A stretch of 64,000 nt of DNA from an uncultured Christensenella sp. (GTDB lineage: Bacteria; Bacillota; Clostridia; Christensenellales; UBA3700). The position numbers and the translations under genes were made by a program. The stretch is taken from assembly GCA_949290515.1 (NCBI GenBank), contig CASERZ010000008.1:1-64000 (forward strand), in the 5' to 3' direction. Of this stretch, positions 37,753-48,737 are shown one piece after another (position 1 is the first letter of the stretch; each line of letters begins with the position of its first letter). The notes under the pieces are model-generated. The model did no database searches. It worked only from the letters and a program-made list of their open reading frames with translations, and was not told the origin of the DNA.

Positions 37753-39975
37753 ATGGAAACTGTAAAAGGATACGTCGAAGAGATTATCTTCAGGAATATT
37801 GACAACGGCTATTGCGTGCTTTTGATAAATGCAGGCAATAACCTTGTTACTGCCGTCGGAGTTTTTCCTCCCGTTGAAGAGGGAGAGTATCTCGAAATGC
37901 AGGGCGAGCACGTAGTCAACAATAAGTTCGGCGAACAGTTCAACGTATCCGAGTGCAAAATCGTACAACCCGATTCCGTAGAGTCGATATACAGATATCT
38001 TTCGAGCGGACTTTTCTATGGTGTAGGAGAGGTAACGGCAAAAAACATTGTCAACACTTTCGGAGCGCGTGCGCTCGAATATATCGAAAAAGACCCTGTA
38101 AAACTCTCTCAGGTAAAGGGACTTTCGCTCAAAAAGGCTATGGCGATAAACGAAGCTTTTATCGTGCATAAGGAACAGCAAGCGACGATTTTATATCTCC
38201 AGAATTTCGATATCAGCCTCAATCTCGCACTTAAAATATATAAGACTTACGGGGACGGCACCAAGCGTATAATAGAGAAAAATCCCTATCAGATGGTAGA
38301 GGACGTTGACGGCGTAGGTTTTATTACGGCGGATAAAATCGCGCTTAAAATGGGCTTTGACCAATACAGCCGTTTTAGAATTACGGCGGGTATAGGGCAC
38401 GTTTTGCAAGAGGGCGCGAGCAAAAACGGACATACGTATCTTGAAAGAAGAGAAGTGGTCAGCGAGGTCTGCCGACTTCTTAAAATGAACGAAGAAGAAT
38501 ACCGCTATATGGTTGACGGGATTATTCTCGACAATGTGGTGATGGGCAAAATCGTCATCATCGAAGAGGGCGGAGAAGAGTGCGTAATGCTCACGAGAAT
38601 GTATGAGAACGAAAACGGTATAGCGCGCTGTCTTGCCGATATGCTTGTAAGCGCGGAGGAGATTGACCTCAATATAGACGCTGACATTGACGAGTATCAG
38701 AAGAGTAAGGACATAACTTTGCACGAAAATCAGATAGAAGCGATAAAGAATTGCGTAAAGTACGGAGTAAACGTCATTACGGGCGGTCCGGGCACGGGTA
38801 AGACTACTATTATCAACTGCATACTCACCATACTCAAAAAGCAGTATATGCGCACAGTGCTTTGCGCGCCTACTGGCAGAGCGTCAAAAAGACTTGCCGA
38901 AGCTACGGGTGAGGACGCAAAGACAATACACAGACTTCTCGATTTGGATTTCACGGGCGGCAAAGGTCACTTTACCTACAATGAAGATACCAAGCTCGAC
39001 GCCGACGTAGTCGTCGTGGACGAAGTGAGTATGTGCGACGAATACGTATTCTACGCGCTCATAAGAGCAATAAAGCGCGGCGGCAGACTTATACTTGTTG
39101 GCGATAAGGACCAGCTTCCTTCTGTCGGTGCAGGCAATATTCTGTCCGATATAATAGCGAGCGGACTAGTGCCCGTAAATTACCTCACGTATATATACCG
39201 TCAGAGCGATGACAGTTTGATTATATCCAACGCACATAAGGTCAACGAAGGTAAGATGCCTACGATAGACAATAAGTCAAAGGACTTTTTCGTGGACGCG
39301 CAGACGGATACAGCCGATATGCTCAAAAACTGTATTGACCTTGTTACTAAAAGACTGCCGTCTTTCTCTAAGCTTGCTCCTAAAGACATACAGGTGCTTT
39401 GTCCTATGAAAAAGGGCGTGATAGGCGTAGAGAATATAAATATCGAAATGCAAAAAGCTCTCAATCCTCCCGATTCTTCAAAAGGCGAGCTGAGAGCCGG
39501 AGCGAATATATTCCGCGTAGGAGATAAGGTAATTCATACAGTCAACAATTATCAGATGGAGTGGTTGTCACCCGACGGCTTGAGCGGCAGCGGCGTATTC
39601 AACGGAGATATAGGGTATATAATCGAAGTCAACAAGTCCGCGCCGTCCTTAAAAGTCGAATTCGACGACGGCAAGATAGCTACCTATAAGCAAGAAAATC
39701 TCGACGAAATCGCGCTTGCTTATGCCATAAGCATACACAAGTCGCAAGGCTCGGAGTTTCCTGCGGTAATTATTATGGTGAGCGGGGGCAATCCGTTTTT
39801 GATGACGAGAAATCTCTTGTATACGGCAATCACGAGAGCAAAACAAATCGTTGTCATCGAAGGCTCAAAAGAAAGCCTTGCCAAAATGGTCAAAAACGAT
39901 TATACGGCAAAACGCAACACGCTTCTTACGCAGTTTTTGAAAGAAAATTGCAAGCGTGCGGGCGTTGAAGGCTGA
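37753..39975 (+). CDS. recD2: RecD2-type ATP-dependent DNA helicase
   Basis: 5'-3' superfamily 1B helicase, 740 aa, of the RecD2 type that acts without RecBC in repair and replication-fork maintenance. The N-terminal OB-like part GYVEEIIFRNIDNGYCVLLI and helix-hairpin-helix region (about 80-200) precede the motor. Walker A is GGPGTGKTT near 344, Walker B is VVVDEVSMCDE near 420, and the C-terminal motif is AISIHKSQGSEFPAVIIMV near 660, followed by TAITRAKQIVVIEG. AAGGAG precedes the ATG. No neighbouring recB or recC. Confidence 0.95.
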   Translation: METVKGYVEEIIFRNIDNGYCVLLINAGNNLVTAVGVFPPVEEGEYLEMQGEHVVNNKFGEQFNVSECKIVQPDSVESIYRYLSSGLFYGVGEVTAKNIVNTFGARALEYIEKDPVKLSQVKGLSLKKAMAINEAFIVHKEQQATILYLQNFDISLNLALKIYKTYGDGTKRIIEKNPYQMVEDVDGVGFITADKIALKMGFDQYSRFRITAGIGHVLQEGASKNGHTYLERREVVSEVCRLLKMNEEEYRYMVDGIILDNVVMGKIVIIEEGGEECVMLTRMYENENGIARCLADMLVSAEEIDLNIDADIDEYQKSKDITLHENQIEAIKNCVKYGVNVITGGPGTGKTTIINCILTILKKQYMRTVLCAPTGRASKRLAEATGEDAKTIHRLLDLDFTGGKGHFTYNEDTKLDADVVVVDEVSMCDEYVFYALIRAIKRGGRLILVGDKDQLPSVGAGNILSDIIASGLVPVNYLTYIYRQSDDSLIISNAHKVNEGKMPTIDNKSKDFFVDAQTDTADMLKNCIDLVTKRLPSFSKLAPKDIQVLCPMKKGVIGVENINIEMQKALNPPDSSKGELRAGANIFRVGDKVIHTVNNYQMEWLSPDGLSGSGVFNGDIGYIIEVNKSAPSLKVEFDDGKIATYKQENLDEIALAYAISIHKSQGSEFPAVIIMVSGGNPFLMTRNLLYTAITRAKQIVVIEGSKESLAKMVKNDYTAKRNTLLTQFLKENCKRAGVEG

Positions 39976-40067
39976 CAAGTGCGGAAAATATAAATCAAGT
40001 CGGCTTTGCTCTCTTGCATATAAAATGCAATAAATGAGTGGTAGGCAATCAAAAAATTTTACCGAAT

Positions 40068-40092
40068 AAAAAGCGCGTTTTTCGCGCTTTTT
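40068..40092 (+). terminator. Terminator after recD2
   Basis: Perfect 10-bp stem AAAAAGCGCG/CGCGCTTTTT with a TTTTT loop. Confidence 0.8.
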
Positions 40093-40169
40093 GCCTTTTA
40101 ACGGGGACAAAATACGTCAAAAATTACTGCTTGAAACCATTATTTACTTTTATTATATATTTGTGTGCC

Positions 40170-40198
40170 TTGACTATATATTTATATTATGATATTAT
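40170..40198 (+). promoter_or_regulatory. Promoter of secA
   Basis: TTGACT (40170-40175), 17-bp spacer, TATTAT (40193-40198); an overlapping TATAAT at 40196-40201 is an alternative -10. Confidence 0.6.
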
Positions 40199-40234
40199 AA
40201 TTATTAGCAAATTTGCGACAGCGAGGTTAAAAAA

Positions 40235-42928
40235 ATGGGTATTTTGAGCAAGATTTTCCCTTCTCACAACGACAGGGAACTCAAAAGAATTTATAAGACG
40301 GTCGACAAAGTAGTAGCTCTCGAAGATACTTACAAGGCTATGAGTGACGATGAACTTAAAGCTTGCACGCAGGCTCTTATGCAAAGACGCGAAGAGGGCG
40401 AAAGCCTCGAAGCTCTGCTTCCCGAAGCGTTTGCTACGGTAAGAGAGGCAAGCGACAGAGTGCTGGGAATGAGACACTTCTACGTTCAGCTCGTGGGCGG
40501 CGTGGTCCTCTATCAGGGAAGAATTGCCGAGATGCGTACCGGTGAAGGTAAGACGCTTGTTGCTACGCTTGCCGCATATCTCAAGGCACTCGACAAAAAA
40601 GGTGTACATATCGTTACCGTCAACGAATATCTTGCAAAGCGTGACGCAGAGTGGATGGGTAAAGTATTCAAGTTTTTGGGACTTACCGTAGGCGTCAACT
40701 ATTCGCATATGCCCAGAGAAGAAAAGGTCAAAGCGTACAATTGCGATATTATGTACACGACCAACAACGAGCTCGGATTTGACTATCTGCGCGACAATAT
40801 GGTCAAGGATAAGTCTTATAAAGTTCAACGCGGTCTCGAATACGCCATTGTCGACGAAGTGGACAGCATACTTGTCGACGAAGCGCGTACCCCTCTCATC
40901 ATAAGCGGCAGAGGACAAAAGTCGAGCGATATGTATATCACCGCCAACAGATTTGTAAAAACTCTCAAAGAAGACGATTACGAAATAGGCGAAAAGGAAA
41001 AGTCGGTATTCCTCAACGAAAACGGCGTGGAAAAAGCCGAAAAATACTTCAATATCGAAAATCTTTCCGACTACGAAAATCAGGGGCTTAAGCACTATAT
41101 CGACAACGCTTTGAAAGCCAACTTCATTATGAAGGAAAGCGACAACTATATCGTAGTCGACAACGAAGTTATCATCATAGACGAATTTACGGGCAGAAAG
41201 ATGATAGGCAGACGTTACAGCGACGGTTTGCATCAGGCTATCGAGGCAAAGGAAAACGTGCCTATCCGCTCTGAAGACAAGACGATGGCTACGATAACTT
41301 TCCAGAACTTTTTCAGACTTTACAAAAGGCTGTCGGGTATGACGGGTACTGCAAAGACTGAGGAAAACGAATTTGACGCAATATACGGACTTGACGTAGT
41401 AGTTATTCCCACCAATAAGCCTGTAATAAGAGTAGACGAACCCGACAAGCTGTTTATGACCAAAAAGGCGAAATACGCTGCAATCATAGCGGATATAAAG
41501 AAGTGCTACGAGAAGAAGCAGCCTGTACTAGTGGGTACCGTAAGCGTAGAGAAGTCTGAAGAACTGTCAAAACTTCTCTCCAAGGAGAGAATACCTCACA
41601 ACGTGCTCAACGCAAAAAACCACGAAAAAGAGGCAGAGATAGTCGCTCAGGCAGGTAAGAGCGGAGCCGTAACCATAGCAACCAATATGGCAGGCCGCGG
41701 TACCGATATACTTCTCGGCGGAAATCCCGAATTCCTTGCAAAACAAAAGCTTGCCAATATGGGTTATCCTCACGACATTATCGAACAGGCTACGTCATAC
41801 GCCAATACCGATGACGAGGATATATTGAAAGCGAGAGGAGATTACAAGAAATATTACGCGCTTTTCGCAAAGGATACGGACGCAGAAAAGCAAGAAGTAA
41901 TAGCGGCGGGCGGACTGAGAATTATCGGAACGGAGCGCAACGAATCGCGCCGTATAGACAATCAGCTCAGAGGTCGTAGCGGACGTCAGGGCGACCCCGG
42001 TTCATCAGTATTCTATCTGTCTATGGAAGACGATATGCTGAGAATTTTCGGCGGTGACCATATGTTGAAGATAGCGCAGACAATTTCGATGGACGAGAAT
42101 ACTCCTATCGTAAGCAAGTTTATCACCAGGCAGGTAGAATCCGCGCAAGCAAGAGTAGAGGACAGAAACTTCTCTGTAAGAAAACACGTACTCGGATACG
42201 ACGACGTAATGAACAAGCAGAGAGAGATTATCTACGAACAGCGTAATATCGTGCTTGACGGTATGGACGTACACGTACAGATACTTGCTATGATGGAATC
42301 GGTTATTACCAATATCTGCAACAAGTACGTTGACTACAAAGAGGACCACAGATACTGGAATTACGACGACTTCAATATGGAGCTCGAGCAGTGCGTACTC
42401 GAGGACGGTACACAGCTTCTTACTCCCGACTTCATAGTCAATCTCGAGGATAACTCCATAAGCGGACTTGTCGAAAAGATTATGGAAGTCGCAAAAGAGC
42501 AGTACGAGAAGAAGTGCGAATATGTCAAGAGCGAGATAGGTATCGACTTTGCGAGATTCGAACGTGACTGTATGCTTTACAACGTAGACAGCAAGTGGAT
42601 GGACCATATCGACGCAATGGCACAGCTCAAGCAAGGTATAGGACTTGTGGCTTATGCACACCGCGACCCCGTTATTCAGTACAAAATCGAAGGCTTCGAA
42701 ATGTTTGACAATATGGTCGAATCTATTCAGTACGATACGGTAAGGACTCTTGTCAAGAGCCGTTTTGAAAAAGCTACAAAAGTGCAGTCAGACAAGGAAG
42801 TAACGAATACAGTAACCAGCGAAGAAAAGAAAAACAGAACGGTTGTCAACACATCTAAGAAAATCCGTCCCAACGACCCTTGTCCTTGCGGCAGCGGCAA
42901 AAAGTACAAATTCTGTTGCGGAAAATAA
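40235..42928 (+). CDS. secA: Preprotein translocase ATPase SecA
   Basis: Motor of the Sec pathway pushing unfolded preproteins through SecYEG, 897 aa. Walker A is MRTGEGKTLVATLAAYL near 99-115; DEVDSILVDEARTPLIISG is the DEAD-motor block; NMAGRGTDILLGGNPEF and RIDNQLRGRSGRQGDPGSS belong to the second ATPase domain. The C-terminal linker ends in the SecB/zinc-binding tail NDPCPCGSGKKYKFCC, intact. GCGAGG precedes the ATG at 10 nt. prfB follows after 37 bp. Confidence 0.98.
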   Translation: MGILSKIFPSHNDRELKRIYKTVDKVVALEDTYKAMSDDELKACTQALMQRREEGESLEALLPEAFATVREASDRVLGMRHFYVQLVGGVVLYQGRIAEMRTGEGKTLVATLAAYLKALDKKGVHIVTVNEYLAKRDAEWMGKVFKFLGLTVGVNYSHMPREEKVKAYNCDIMYTTNNELGFDYLRDNMVKDKSYKVQRGLEYAIVDEVDSILVDEARTPLIISGRGQKSSDMYITANRFVKTLKEDDYEIGEKEKSVFLNENGVEKAEKYFNIENLSDYENQGLKHYIDNALKANFIMKESDNYIVVDNEVIIIDEFTGRKMIGRRYSDGLHQAIEAKENVPIRSEDKTMATITFQNFFRLYKRLSGMTGTAKTEENEFDAIYGLDVVVIPTNKPVIRVDEPDKLFMTKKAKYAAIIADIKKCYEKKQPVLVGTVSVEKSEELSKLLSKERIPHNVLNAKNHEKEAEIVAQAGKSGAVTIATNMAGRGTDILLGGNPEFLAKQKLANMGYPHDIIEQATSYANTDDEDILKARGDYKKYYALFAKDTDAEKQEVIAAGGLRIIGTERNESRRIDNQLRGRSGRQGDPGSSVFYLSMEDDMLRIFGGDHMLKIAQTISMDENTPIVSKFITRQVESAQARVEDRNFSVRKHVLGYDDVMNKQREIIYEQRNIVLDGMDVHVQILAMMESVITNICNKYVDYKEDHRYWNYDDFNMELEQCVLEDGTQLLTPDFIVNLEDNSISGLVEKIMEVAKEQYEKKCEYVKSEIGIDFARFERDCMLYNVDSKWMDHIDAMAQLKQGIGLVAYAHRDPVIQYKIEGFEMFDNMVESIQYDTVRTLVKSRFEKATKVQSDKEVTNTVTSEEKKNRTVVNTSKKIRPNDPCPCGSGKKYKFCCGK

Positions 42929-42965
42929 ACGCGGTTGACAATTATCAGGAGAGAAATAAAAAATT

Positions 42966-44069
42966 ATGATGACTATCGAACAAGCCAAATGGGAGGCTGA
43001 AAAGATAAATAAATCGCTTGCGGAAGTGAAAGACGCACTCGGTTACGACGCGCTCAAAGTAAGAGCCGAGGAGTTGAGAAAAGAGCAAGCGAAAGACGAC
43101 TTCTGGAACGATATGGACAATGCTCAGACAATCAACAAAGAACTGAGCCGTATCGAGAGCAAAATCAAGCATTACGACAAGCTTTATTCTCAGGGAGAAG
43201 ATTTGGAAGTGCTAATCGAGCTTACCGAAGACAACAGCGGTGACGAGAGCGCGATGGAAGAATTGCAAAAGGAAATCAGTTCGTTTTCCGATGCGGTCGA
43301 GTCGCTTAAATTAGAAACTCTGCTCAAAGGCAAGTACGATGCAAACAATGCGATACTGACTTTGCACGCTGGAGCGGGCGGTACTGAAGCACAGGACTGG
43401 GCTAATATGCTTTACCGTATGTACACGAGGTATGCCGAGCGCGTAGGCTACAAGGTGGTCGAACTCGACAAGCTTGCGGGCGACGAAGCGGGAATAAAGA
43501 GCGTAACTTTTAAAGTAATAGGCGAAAACGCTTACGGTTATCTCAAAGCCGAAAAAGGCGTGCACAGACTTGTCAGAATATCTCCTTTCGACTCAAATGC
43601 AAGACGCCATACTTCCTTTGCTTCTTTGGAAGTTATGCCCGAGATTGAGAATAAGAACGAAATAAAAATCAATCCCGAGGACTTGAAGATAGACACCTAC
43701 CGAAGCGGCGGCGCGGGCGGACAGCACGTCAATAAGACGGAAAGCGCGATACGTATTACGCATATCCCTACGGGTATAATCGTGCAGTGTCAGAACGAAA
43801 GAAGCCAGATACAAAACAGAGAACAAGCTATGGGTATGCTGATATCCAAGCTTATCGAAAAGCAGGAGAGGGAACGTCTTGAGAAAGAAACCGAACTCAA
43901 AGGCGACCTCAAGAAAATCGAATGGGGAAGTCAGATACGAAGCTACGTATTCTGCCCCTACACAATGGTAAAGGACCACCGTACGGGTTGCGAAACGGGT
44001 AACATTACGGCGGTAATGGACGGAGATATAGAGCAGTTTATCTTCGACTATCTCAAAAAAGCCAACTAA
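42966..44069 (+). CDS. prfB: Peptide chain release factor 2, no programmed frameshift
   Basis: Recognises UGA and UAA stops and releases the peptide. The RF2 anticodon-like tripeptide is SPF (ISPFDSNARRHTSFAS), and the catalytic GGQ loop is SGGAGGQHVNKTESA. The 367-aa protein is open from an in-frame ATG through the region where most prfB genes carry an in-frame UGA and +1 frameshift, so no recoding is needed here. AGGAGAG precedes the ATG at about 10 nt. tsaD follows after 45 bp. Confidence 0.97.
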   Translation: MMTIEQAKWEAEKINKSLAEVKDALGYDALKVRAEELRKEQAKDDFWNDMDNAQTINKELSRIESKIKHYDKLYSQGEDLEVLIELTEDNSGDESAMEELQKEISSFSDAVESLKLETLLKGKYDANNAILTLHAGAGGTEAQDWANMLYRMYTRYAERVGYKVVELDKLAGDEAGIKSVTFKVIGENAYGYLKAEKGVHRLVRISPFDSNARRHTSFASLEVMPEIENKNEIKINPEDLKIDTYRSGGAGGQHVNKTESAIRITHIPTGIIVQCQNERSQIQNREQAMGMLISKLIEKQERERLEKETELKGDLKKIEWGSQIRSYVFCPYTMVKDHRTGCETGNITAVMDGDIEQFIFDYLKKAN

Positions 44070-44114
44070 TCAATAAACGGGTGTAAAATACTCAGGAAGA
44101 ATTACGGGCGTGAT

Positions 44115-45176
44115 ATGGAATATATCGAAACAGCAAACAGAAAACTCGACGAAATAAGACAGCGCGAAGATATCGTAATACTCGCAATCGAAAGCTCGTG
44201 CGACGAAACTGCGGTAGCTATTACCAAAGGCAGACAGCTTCTTGCCAACGCTATTGCTTCGCAGATAGACATTCACAAGCGTTTCGGCGGAGTAGTGCCT
44301 GAGATTGCTTCGAGAAACCATACGCTTGCGATAGACGGAGTAATGAAAGAGGCTTTGAAGCAGGCAGATATGACGCTTGACGACATAGACTGCATTGCGG
44401 TTACTTACGGCGCGGGTCTTCTGGGGGCGCTCCTCGTAGGCGTATCCTATGCAAAAGCGCTTGCGTACGCAACTCAAAAACCTCTCATAGCCGTCAATCA
44501 CATAAAAGGACATATCGCGGCAAACTATATCGCAAAGCCCGATTTGCAGCCTCCTTATCTCTGTCTTATAGCAAGCGGGGGACACACTACTATCGCGTAC
44601 GTAAAGTCACTCGGAGAAGTAGAGATAAAAGGCACTACGCAGGACGATGCGTGCGGAGAGGCTTTCGATAAAGTAGCTAGAGTTTTAGGACTTCCTTATC
44701 CCGGAGGACCGCAGATAGAAAAGCTGGCGAAAGACGGTAAGCCGACCATAGAATTGCCTACTCCTTATAAAGACAAGGATACATACGATTTTTCGTACAG
44801 CGGTATAAAGACGGCAGTCATAAATTACGCGCACAAAAAAGAGCAGAAGGGCGAGGAACTGGAGAGAGCCGACCTTGCTTGCTCCTTTCAGGAGAAAGTA
44901 ACGGATATTATGGTAAACAATACCTTGCGCTGCGCGTGCGATATGAATGTCAAAACGGTAGTAATCGCAGGCGGCGTGGGCGCAAACGGAGTACTTAGGA
45001 AAAAGATGTCCGAGCGCGCCGAAAAGCTGGGAATTCAAGTATACTATCCCCCTATGATACTGTGTACAGACAACGGCGCGATGATAGCGTCCGAGGCATA
45101 CAATATGATAAAACGCGGAGCAAAAGCGACGGATATCGACCTCGACGCAAACGCCAACTTGAGAGTGTGGGAATAA
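44115..45176 (+). CDS. tsaD: tRNA N6-threonylcarbamoyladenosine transferase TsaD
   Basis: Transfers threonylcarbamoyl to A37 of ANN-decoding tRNAs, with TsaB and TsaE (absent from this window). The ASKHA motif ILAIESSCDETAVAI begins near residue 23, after an N-terminal extension of about 20 residues. The metal site is HIKGHIAANYI (near 135) and IASGGHTTIAYV; the C-terminal GGVGANGVLRKKM and CTDNGAMIA are typical. Total 353 aa. AGGAAG lies upstream of the ATG. Position after prfB suggests a translation-quality operon with secA. Confidence 0.96.
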   Translation: MEYIETANRKLDEIRQREDIVILAIESSCDETAVAITKGRQLLANAIASQIDIHKRFGGVVPEIASRNHTLAIDGVMKEALKQADMTLDDIDCIAVTYGAGLLGALLVGVSYAKALAYATQKPLIAVNHIKGHIAANYIAKPDLQPPYLCLIASGGHTTIAYVKSLGEVEIKGTTQDDACGEAFDKVARVLGLPYPGGPQIEKLAKDGKPTIELPTPYKDKDTYDFSYSGIKTAVINYAHKKEQKGEELERADLACSFQEKVTDIMVNNTLRCACDMNVKTVVIAGGVGANGVLRKKMSERAEKLGIQVYYPPMILCTDNGAMIASEAYNMIKRGAKATDIDLDANANLRVWE

Positions 45177-45449
45177 TTTGCTGAAAACGAAATTATATTA
45201 TATATAATATTTTATCAATACTATATGTCTGCTCTTATAATTTTATATGTCTGCTCTTTTAATTTTGCAGTAGCTTTTTAACCCTACATACGTCAAAATA
45301 TAAAAAAATACAAGACGCAAGGCATAAATTCGCTCGAAATGACGATTTTTTATTTATACGGATAAATATATAAACATATTTTATATAAATATTCAAAAAA
45401 CTCAAATCAAACGCTTGACTAAAAAATCAATTACATATAAAATAGTTAT
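45177..45449. other. AT-rich intergenic region with a 22-bp tandem repeat
   Basis: No gene is seen. A direct repeat of TATATGTCTGCTCTT occurs at 45222-45236 and 45244-45258, period 22 bp, each followed by a TAATTTT-like tail. Mostly A and T otherwise. The rpsL promoter is at its right end. No clear terminator for tsaD was found. Confidence 0.55.
45415..45443 (+). promoter_or_regulatory. Promoter of rpsL-rpsG-fusA
   Basis: TTGACT (45415-45420), 17-bp spacer, TAAAAT (45438-45443). Transcription should start near 45450. Confidence 0.75.
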
Positions 45450-45590
45450 GCTATGAGTAAAATGCTACTCGTATGCATTACTTTGCACAAAAAAACCGTG
45501 GGTGTGACGGTTTTTAGTCAAATAAATATGAGATTATCCTTCAGGGTTGCTGGATAACTCATCCGACAAATTACACAGGAGGTTCGCAAA
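45450..45590 (+). promoter_or_regulatory. Structured rpsL leader with attenuator-like hairpin
   Basis: About 140-nt leader with three hairpins: GAGTA/TACTC (45454-45469), AAAAACCGT/ACGGTTTTT (45491-45515), which looks like an intrinsic terminator, and an 11-bp stem with one bulged A pairing 45528-45539 with 45552-45562. The ribosome site AGGAGG lies after the last one. Probably autoregulatory, by S7 or S12, but the sequence alone does not say. Confidence 0.55.
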
Positions 45591-45962
45591 ATGCCCACAA
45601 TCAATCAATTAATCAGGCAAGGTCGCGAGAAGCAAGTAAAGAAGTCTACTGCACCTATTATGCAGAAGAACCCTCAGAAGAGAGGCGTATGCCTTTCCGT
45701 TACTACCACTTCTCCTAAAAAGCCTAACTCCGCTTTGAGAAAGATTGCTAGAGTACGTCTTGTCAACGGTCTTGAAGGTACCATTTACATTCCCGGTATC
45801 GGTCACAACCTGCAAGAGCACAGCGTCGTTCTTATCAGAGGCGGAAGAGTAAGAGATTTGCCTGGTGTCAGATATCACATTATCCGTGGCACCTTGGACA
45901 GCGCTGGCGTAGCTAAGCGTATGCAGGCACGCTCGAAGTATGGCGCAAAGAGACCTAAATAA
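45591..45962 (+). CDS. rpsL: 30S ribosomal protein S12
   Basis: Decoding-centre protein of the small subunit, 123 aa. It begins [13 protein letters not shown], has the conserved [20 protein letters not shown] loop whose lysines are the streptomycin-sensitive form, and [14 protein letters not shown] near the end. ACAGGAGG precedes the ATG. First gene of the str operon, followed by rpsG, fusA and tuf. Confidence 0.99.
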   Translation: MPTINQLIRQGREKQVKKSTAPIMQKNPQKRGVCLSVTTTSPKKPNSALRKIARVRLVNGLEGTIYIPGIGHNLQEHSVVLIRGGRVRDLPGVRYHIIRGTLDSAGVAKRMQARSKYGAKRPK

Positions 45963-46019
45963 GCATTGCCTATTTAGTCGGATGTAATCATTTATTCACA
46001 ATCTAAACAAGGAGGTTAA

Positions 46020-46496
<477 letters not shown>

Positions 46497-46529
46497 TCAT
46501 TACCGCGCACAATTCAGAAGAGGTAAAAA

Positions 46530-48626
46530 ATGGCTAGAGAATATTCTTTGGAAAACACCAGAAATATCGGCATTATGGCGCACATTGATGCCGGCAAGAC
46601 CACCACGAGTGAAAGAATTCTGTTCTACACAGGTATCAACCACAAAATCGGCGAGGTACACGAAGGTGCCGCTACGATGGACTGGATGGAACAGGAGCAG
46701 GAAAGAGGTATTACCATTACTTCTGCAGCTACTACCACTCACTGGAAAGGTACTTGCATCAACCTTATAGATACCCCGGGACACGTTGACTTCACGGTAG
46801 AAGTTGAGCGTTCCTTGCGTATTCTTGACGGTGCAGTTGCATTGTTCTGCGCAAGAGGCGGCGTTGAGCCTCAGTCAGAAACCGTTTGGAGACAGGCTAC
46901 GAAGTACCACGTACCCAGAATAGCTTTTGTCAACAAGATGGACAAGGATGACGCAAGCTACTTCAGAACAATCGATATGATGAATAAGAGACTCAATGCG
47001 AACGCTATCGCAATGCAGTATCCTATCGGAGCAGAAAAGACCTTCAGAGGTATCGTCGATTTGCTCACGATGAAGGCTTACTACAACGAAGGCAAGAACG
47101 GCGAAATTCTCACCGAGAAAGAAATTCCCGCTGAGATTCAGGCTGAAGCGGAAGAGGCGAGAGCAGCATTGATTGAAAAAATCGCAGAATTCGACGATGC
47201 TCTTATGGAGAAGTTCTTCGAAGGAGATATCAGCGTAGAAGCTATGCCTAAAGATATGCTCAAACCTATCATTCGTAAGGCTACGATTGATATGAAGATT
47301 ACGCCCGCTTTCTGCGGTACGTCTTTGGGTAATAAGGGTACTCAGCTTTTGCTCGACGCAATCGTGGATTACTTGCCCGCTCCTACGGACGTTCCCAACG
47401 TAGAGGGACACGTTCCCGGTGACAAGGAAAAAATCGTAACCCGTAAGTCATCGGACGATGAGTCTTTCAGCGGTCTCGCATTTAAGATTGCTACCGACCC
47501 TTTCATCGGTAAGCTCGCATTCTTCAGAGTTTACTCGGGTGTTTTGACCAAGGGTTCGTACGTTTACAACTCCACTAAGGATAAGAGAGAAAGAGTAGGC
47601 CGTCTCGTTAGAATGCACGCTAACAGCCGTACGGAAATAGACGAGGCACACGCAGGCGACATCGTTGCTATCGTAGGTCTTAAAGATACTACCACGGGCG
47701 ATACGCTTTGCGATGAAAACAATCCTATAATTCTCGAGTCTATGGACTTCCCCGATCCCGTTATTCAGATTGCTATCGAGCCTAAGACCAAGGCAGGTCA
47801 GGAGAAGATGGGTCTCGCACTCCAGAAACTCGCAGAAGAAGACCCTACCTTCAAGACTTATACCGACCAGGAAACCGGTCAGACTATTATCGCAGGTATG
47901 GGCGAATTGCACCTTGACATTATCGTTGACAGATTGAGAAGAGAATTCAAAGTCGAAGCTAACGTAGGTAACCCTCAGGTTGCTTACCGTGAGACTATCC
48001 GCAAGGAAGTCAACGCAGAAGGCTTGTTCAAGAGACAGTCGGGTGGTAAAGGTCAGTACGGTCACTGTAAAATCGTTCTTTCCCCCAACGAGGCAGGCAA
48101 GGGCGTTACGTTTGTCGATAAGACCGTCGGCGGTAGCATTCCTAAGGAATACATCCCCGCAGTCGAGGCAGGTATCAGAGAGGCTGCAAGAGGCGGTATT
48201 CTCGCAGGCTACGAAATGGTTGACTTCAACATTGATTTGATTGACGGTAGCTACCACGAAGTAGACTCCTCCGAAATGGCGTTTAAGATTGCAGGTTCTA
48301 TGGCATTCAAGGACGGCGCGGCTAAGGCTAACCCCGTATTGCTCGAACCTATTATGAGCGTAGAAGTACAAGCTCCCGAAGATTACCTCGGTACTATCCT
48401 CGGCAGCGTAACCGCTCGTAGAGGTACTATCAAGACGACCGAAGAGAGAAACGGCGTACAGGTAGTAGACGCAGACGTACCTTTGGCAGAAATGTTCGGA
48501 TACGCAACCGATTTGAGAGGTTCGACACAGGGTAGAGGTAACTTCGTAATGCAGTTTGACCACTACGCAGAAGTTCCTAAGTCCGTTGCCGAGAAGATTA
48601 TCGGCGCAAGAGCGAAAAAAGACTAA
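46530..48626 (+). CDS. fusA: Elongation factor G
   Basis: GTPase driving ribosomal translocation, 698 aa. G1 is [18 protein letters not shown] near residues 15-32, G3 is DTPGHVDF, and G4 NKMD. Domains IV and V are complete, with the loop [15 protein letters not shown] and the final [14 protein letters not shown] region. It follows rpsG closely and ends about 110 bp before tuf, which has its own promoter. Confidence 0.99.
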   Translation: MAREYSLENTRNIGIMAHIDAGKTTTSERILFYTGINHKIGEVHEGAATMDWMEQEQERGITITSAATTTHWKGTCINLIDTPGHVDFTVEVERSLRILDGAVALFCARGGVEPQSETVWRQATKYHVPRIAFVNKMDKDDASYFRTIDMMNKRLNANAIAMQYPIGAEKTFRGIVDLLTMKAYYNEGKNGEILTEKEIPAEIQAEAEEARAALIEKIAEFDDALMEKFFEGDISVEAMPKDMLKPIIRKATIDMKITPAFCGTSLGNKGTQLLLDAIVDYLPAPTDVPNVEGHVPGDKEKIVTRKSSDDESFSGLAFKIATDPFIGKLAFFRVYSGVLTKGSYVYNSTKDKRERVGRLVRMHANSRTEIDEAHAGDIVAIVGLKDTTTGDTLCDENNPIILESMDFPDPVIQIAIEPKTKAGQEKMGLALQKLAEEDPTFKTYTDQETGQTIIAGMGELHLDIIVDRLRREFKVEANVGNPQVAYRETIRKEVNAEGLFKRQSGGKGQYGHCKIVLSPNEAGKGVTFVDKTVGGSIPKEYIPAVEAGIREAARGGILAGYEMVDFNIDLIDGSYHEVDSSEMAFKIAGSMAFKDGAAKANPVLLEPIMSVEVQAPEDYLGTILGSVTARRGTIKTTEERNGVQVVDADVPLAEMFGYATDLRGSTQGRGNFVMQFDHYAEVPKSVAEKIIGARAKKD

Positions 48627-48650
48627 TATTTATTAAAATATAAATAAATG

Positions 48651-48679
48651 TTGACAAAATCGCAAAAACATTATAAAAT
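48651..48679 (+). promoter_or_regulatory. Promoter of tuf
   Basis: TTGACA (48651-48656), 17-bp spacer, TAAAAT (48674-48679) between fusA and tuf, allowing extra EF-Tu synthesis. Confidence 0.7.
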
Positions 48680-48737
48680 AATAAAGGTTAATAAAAAAGA
48701 CTAATTCATTTTTATATCATCAGGAGGATATTTAACT

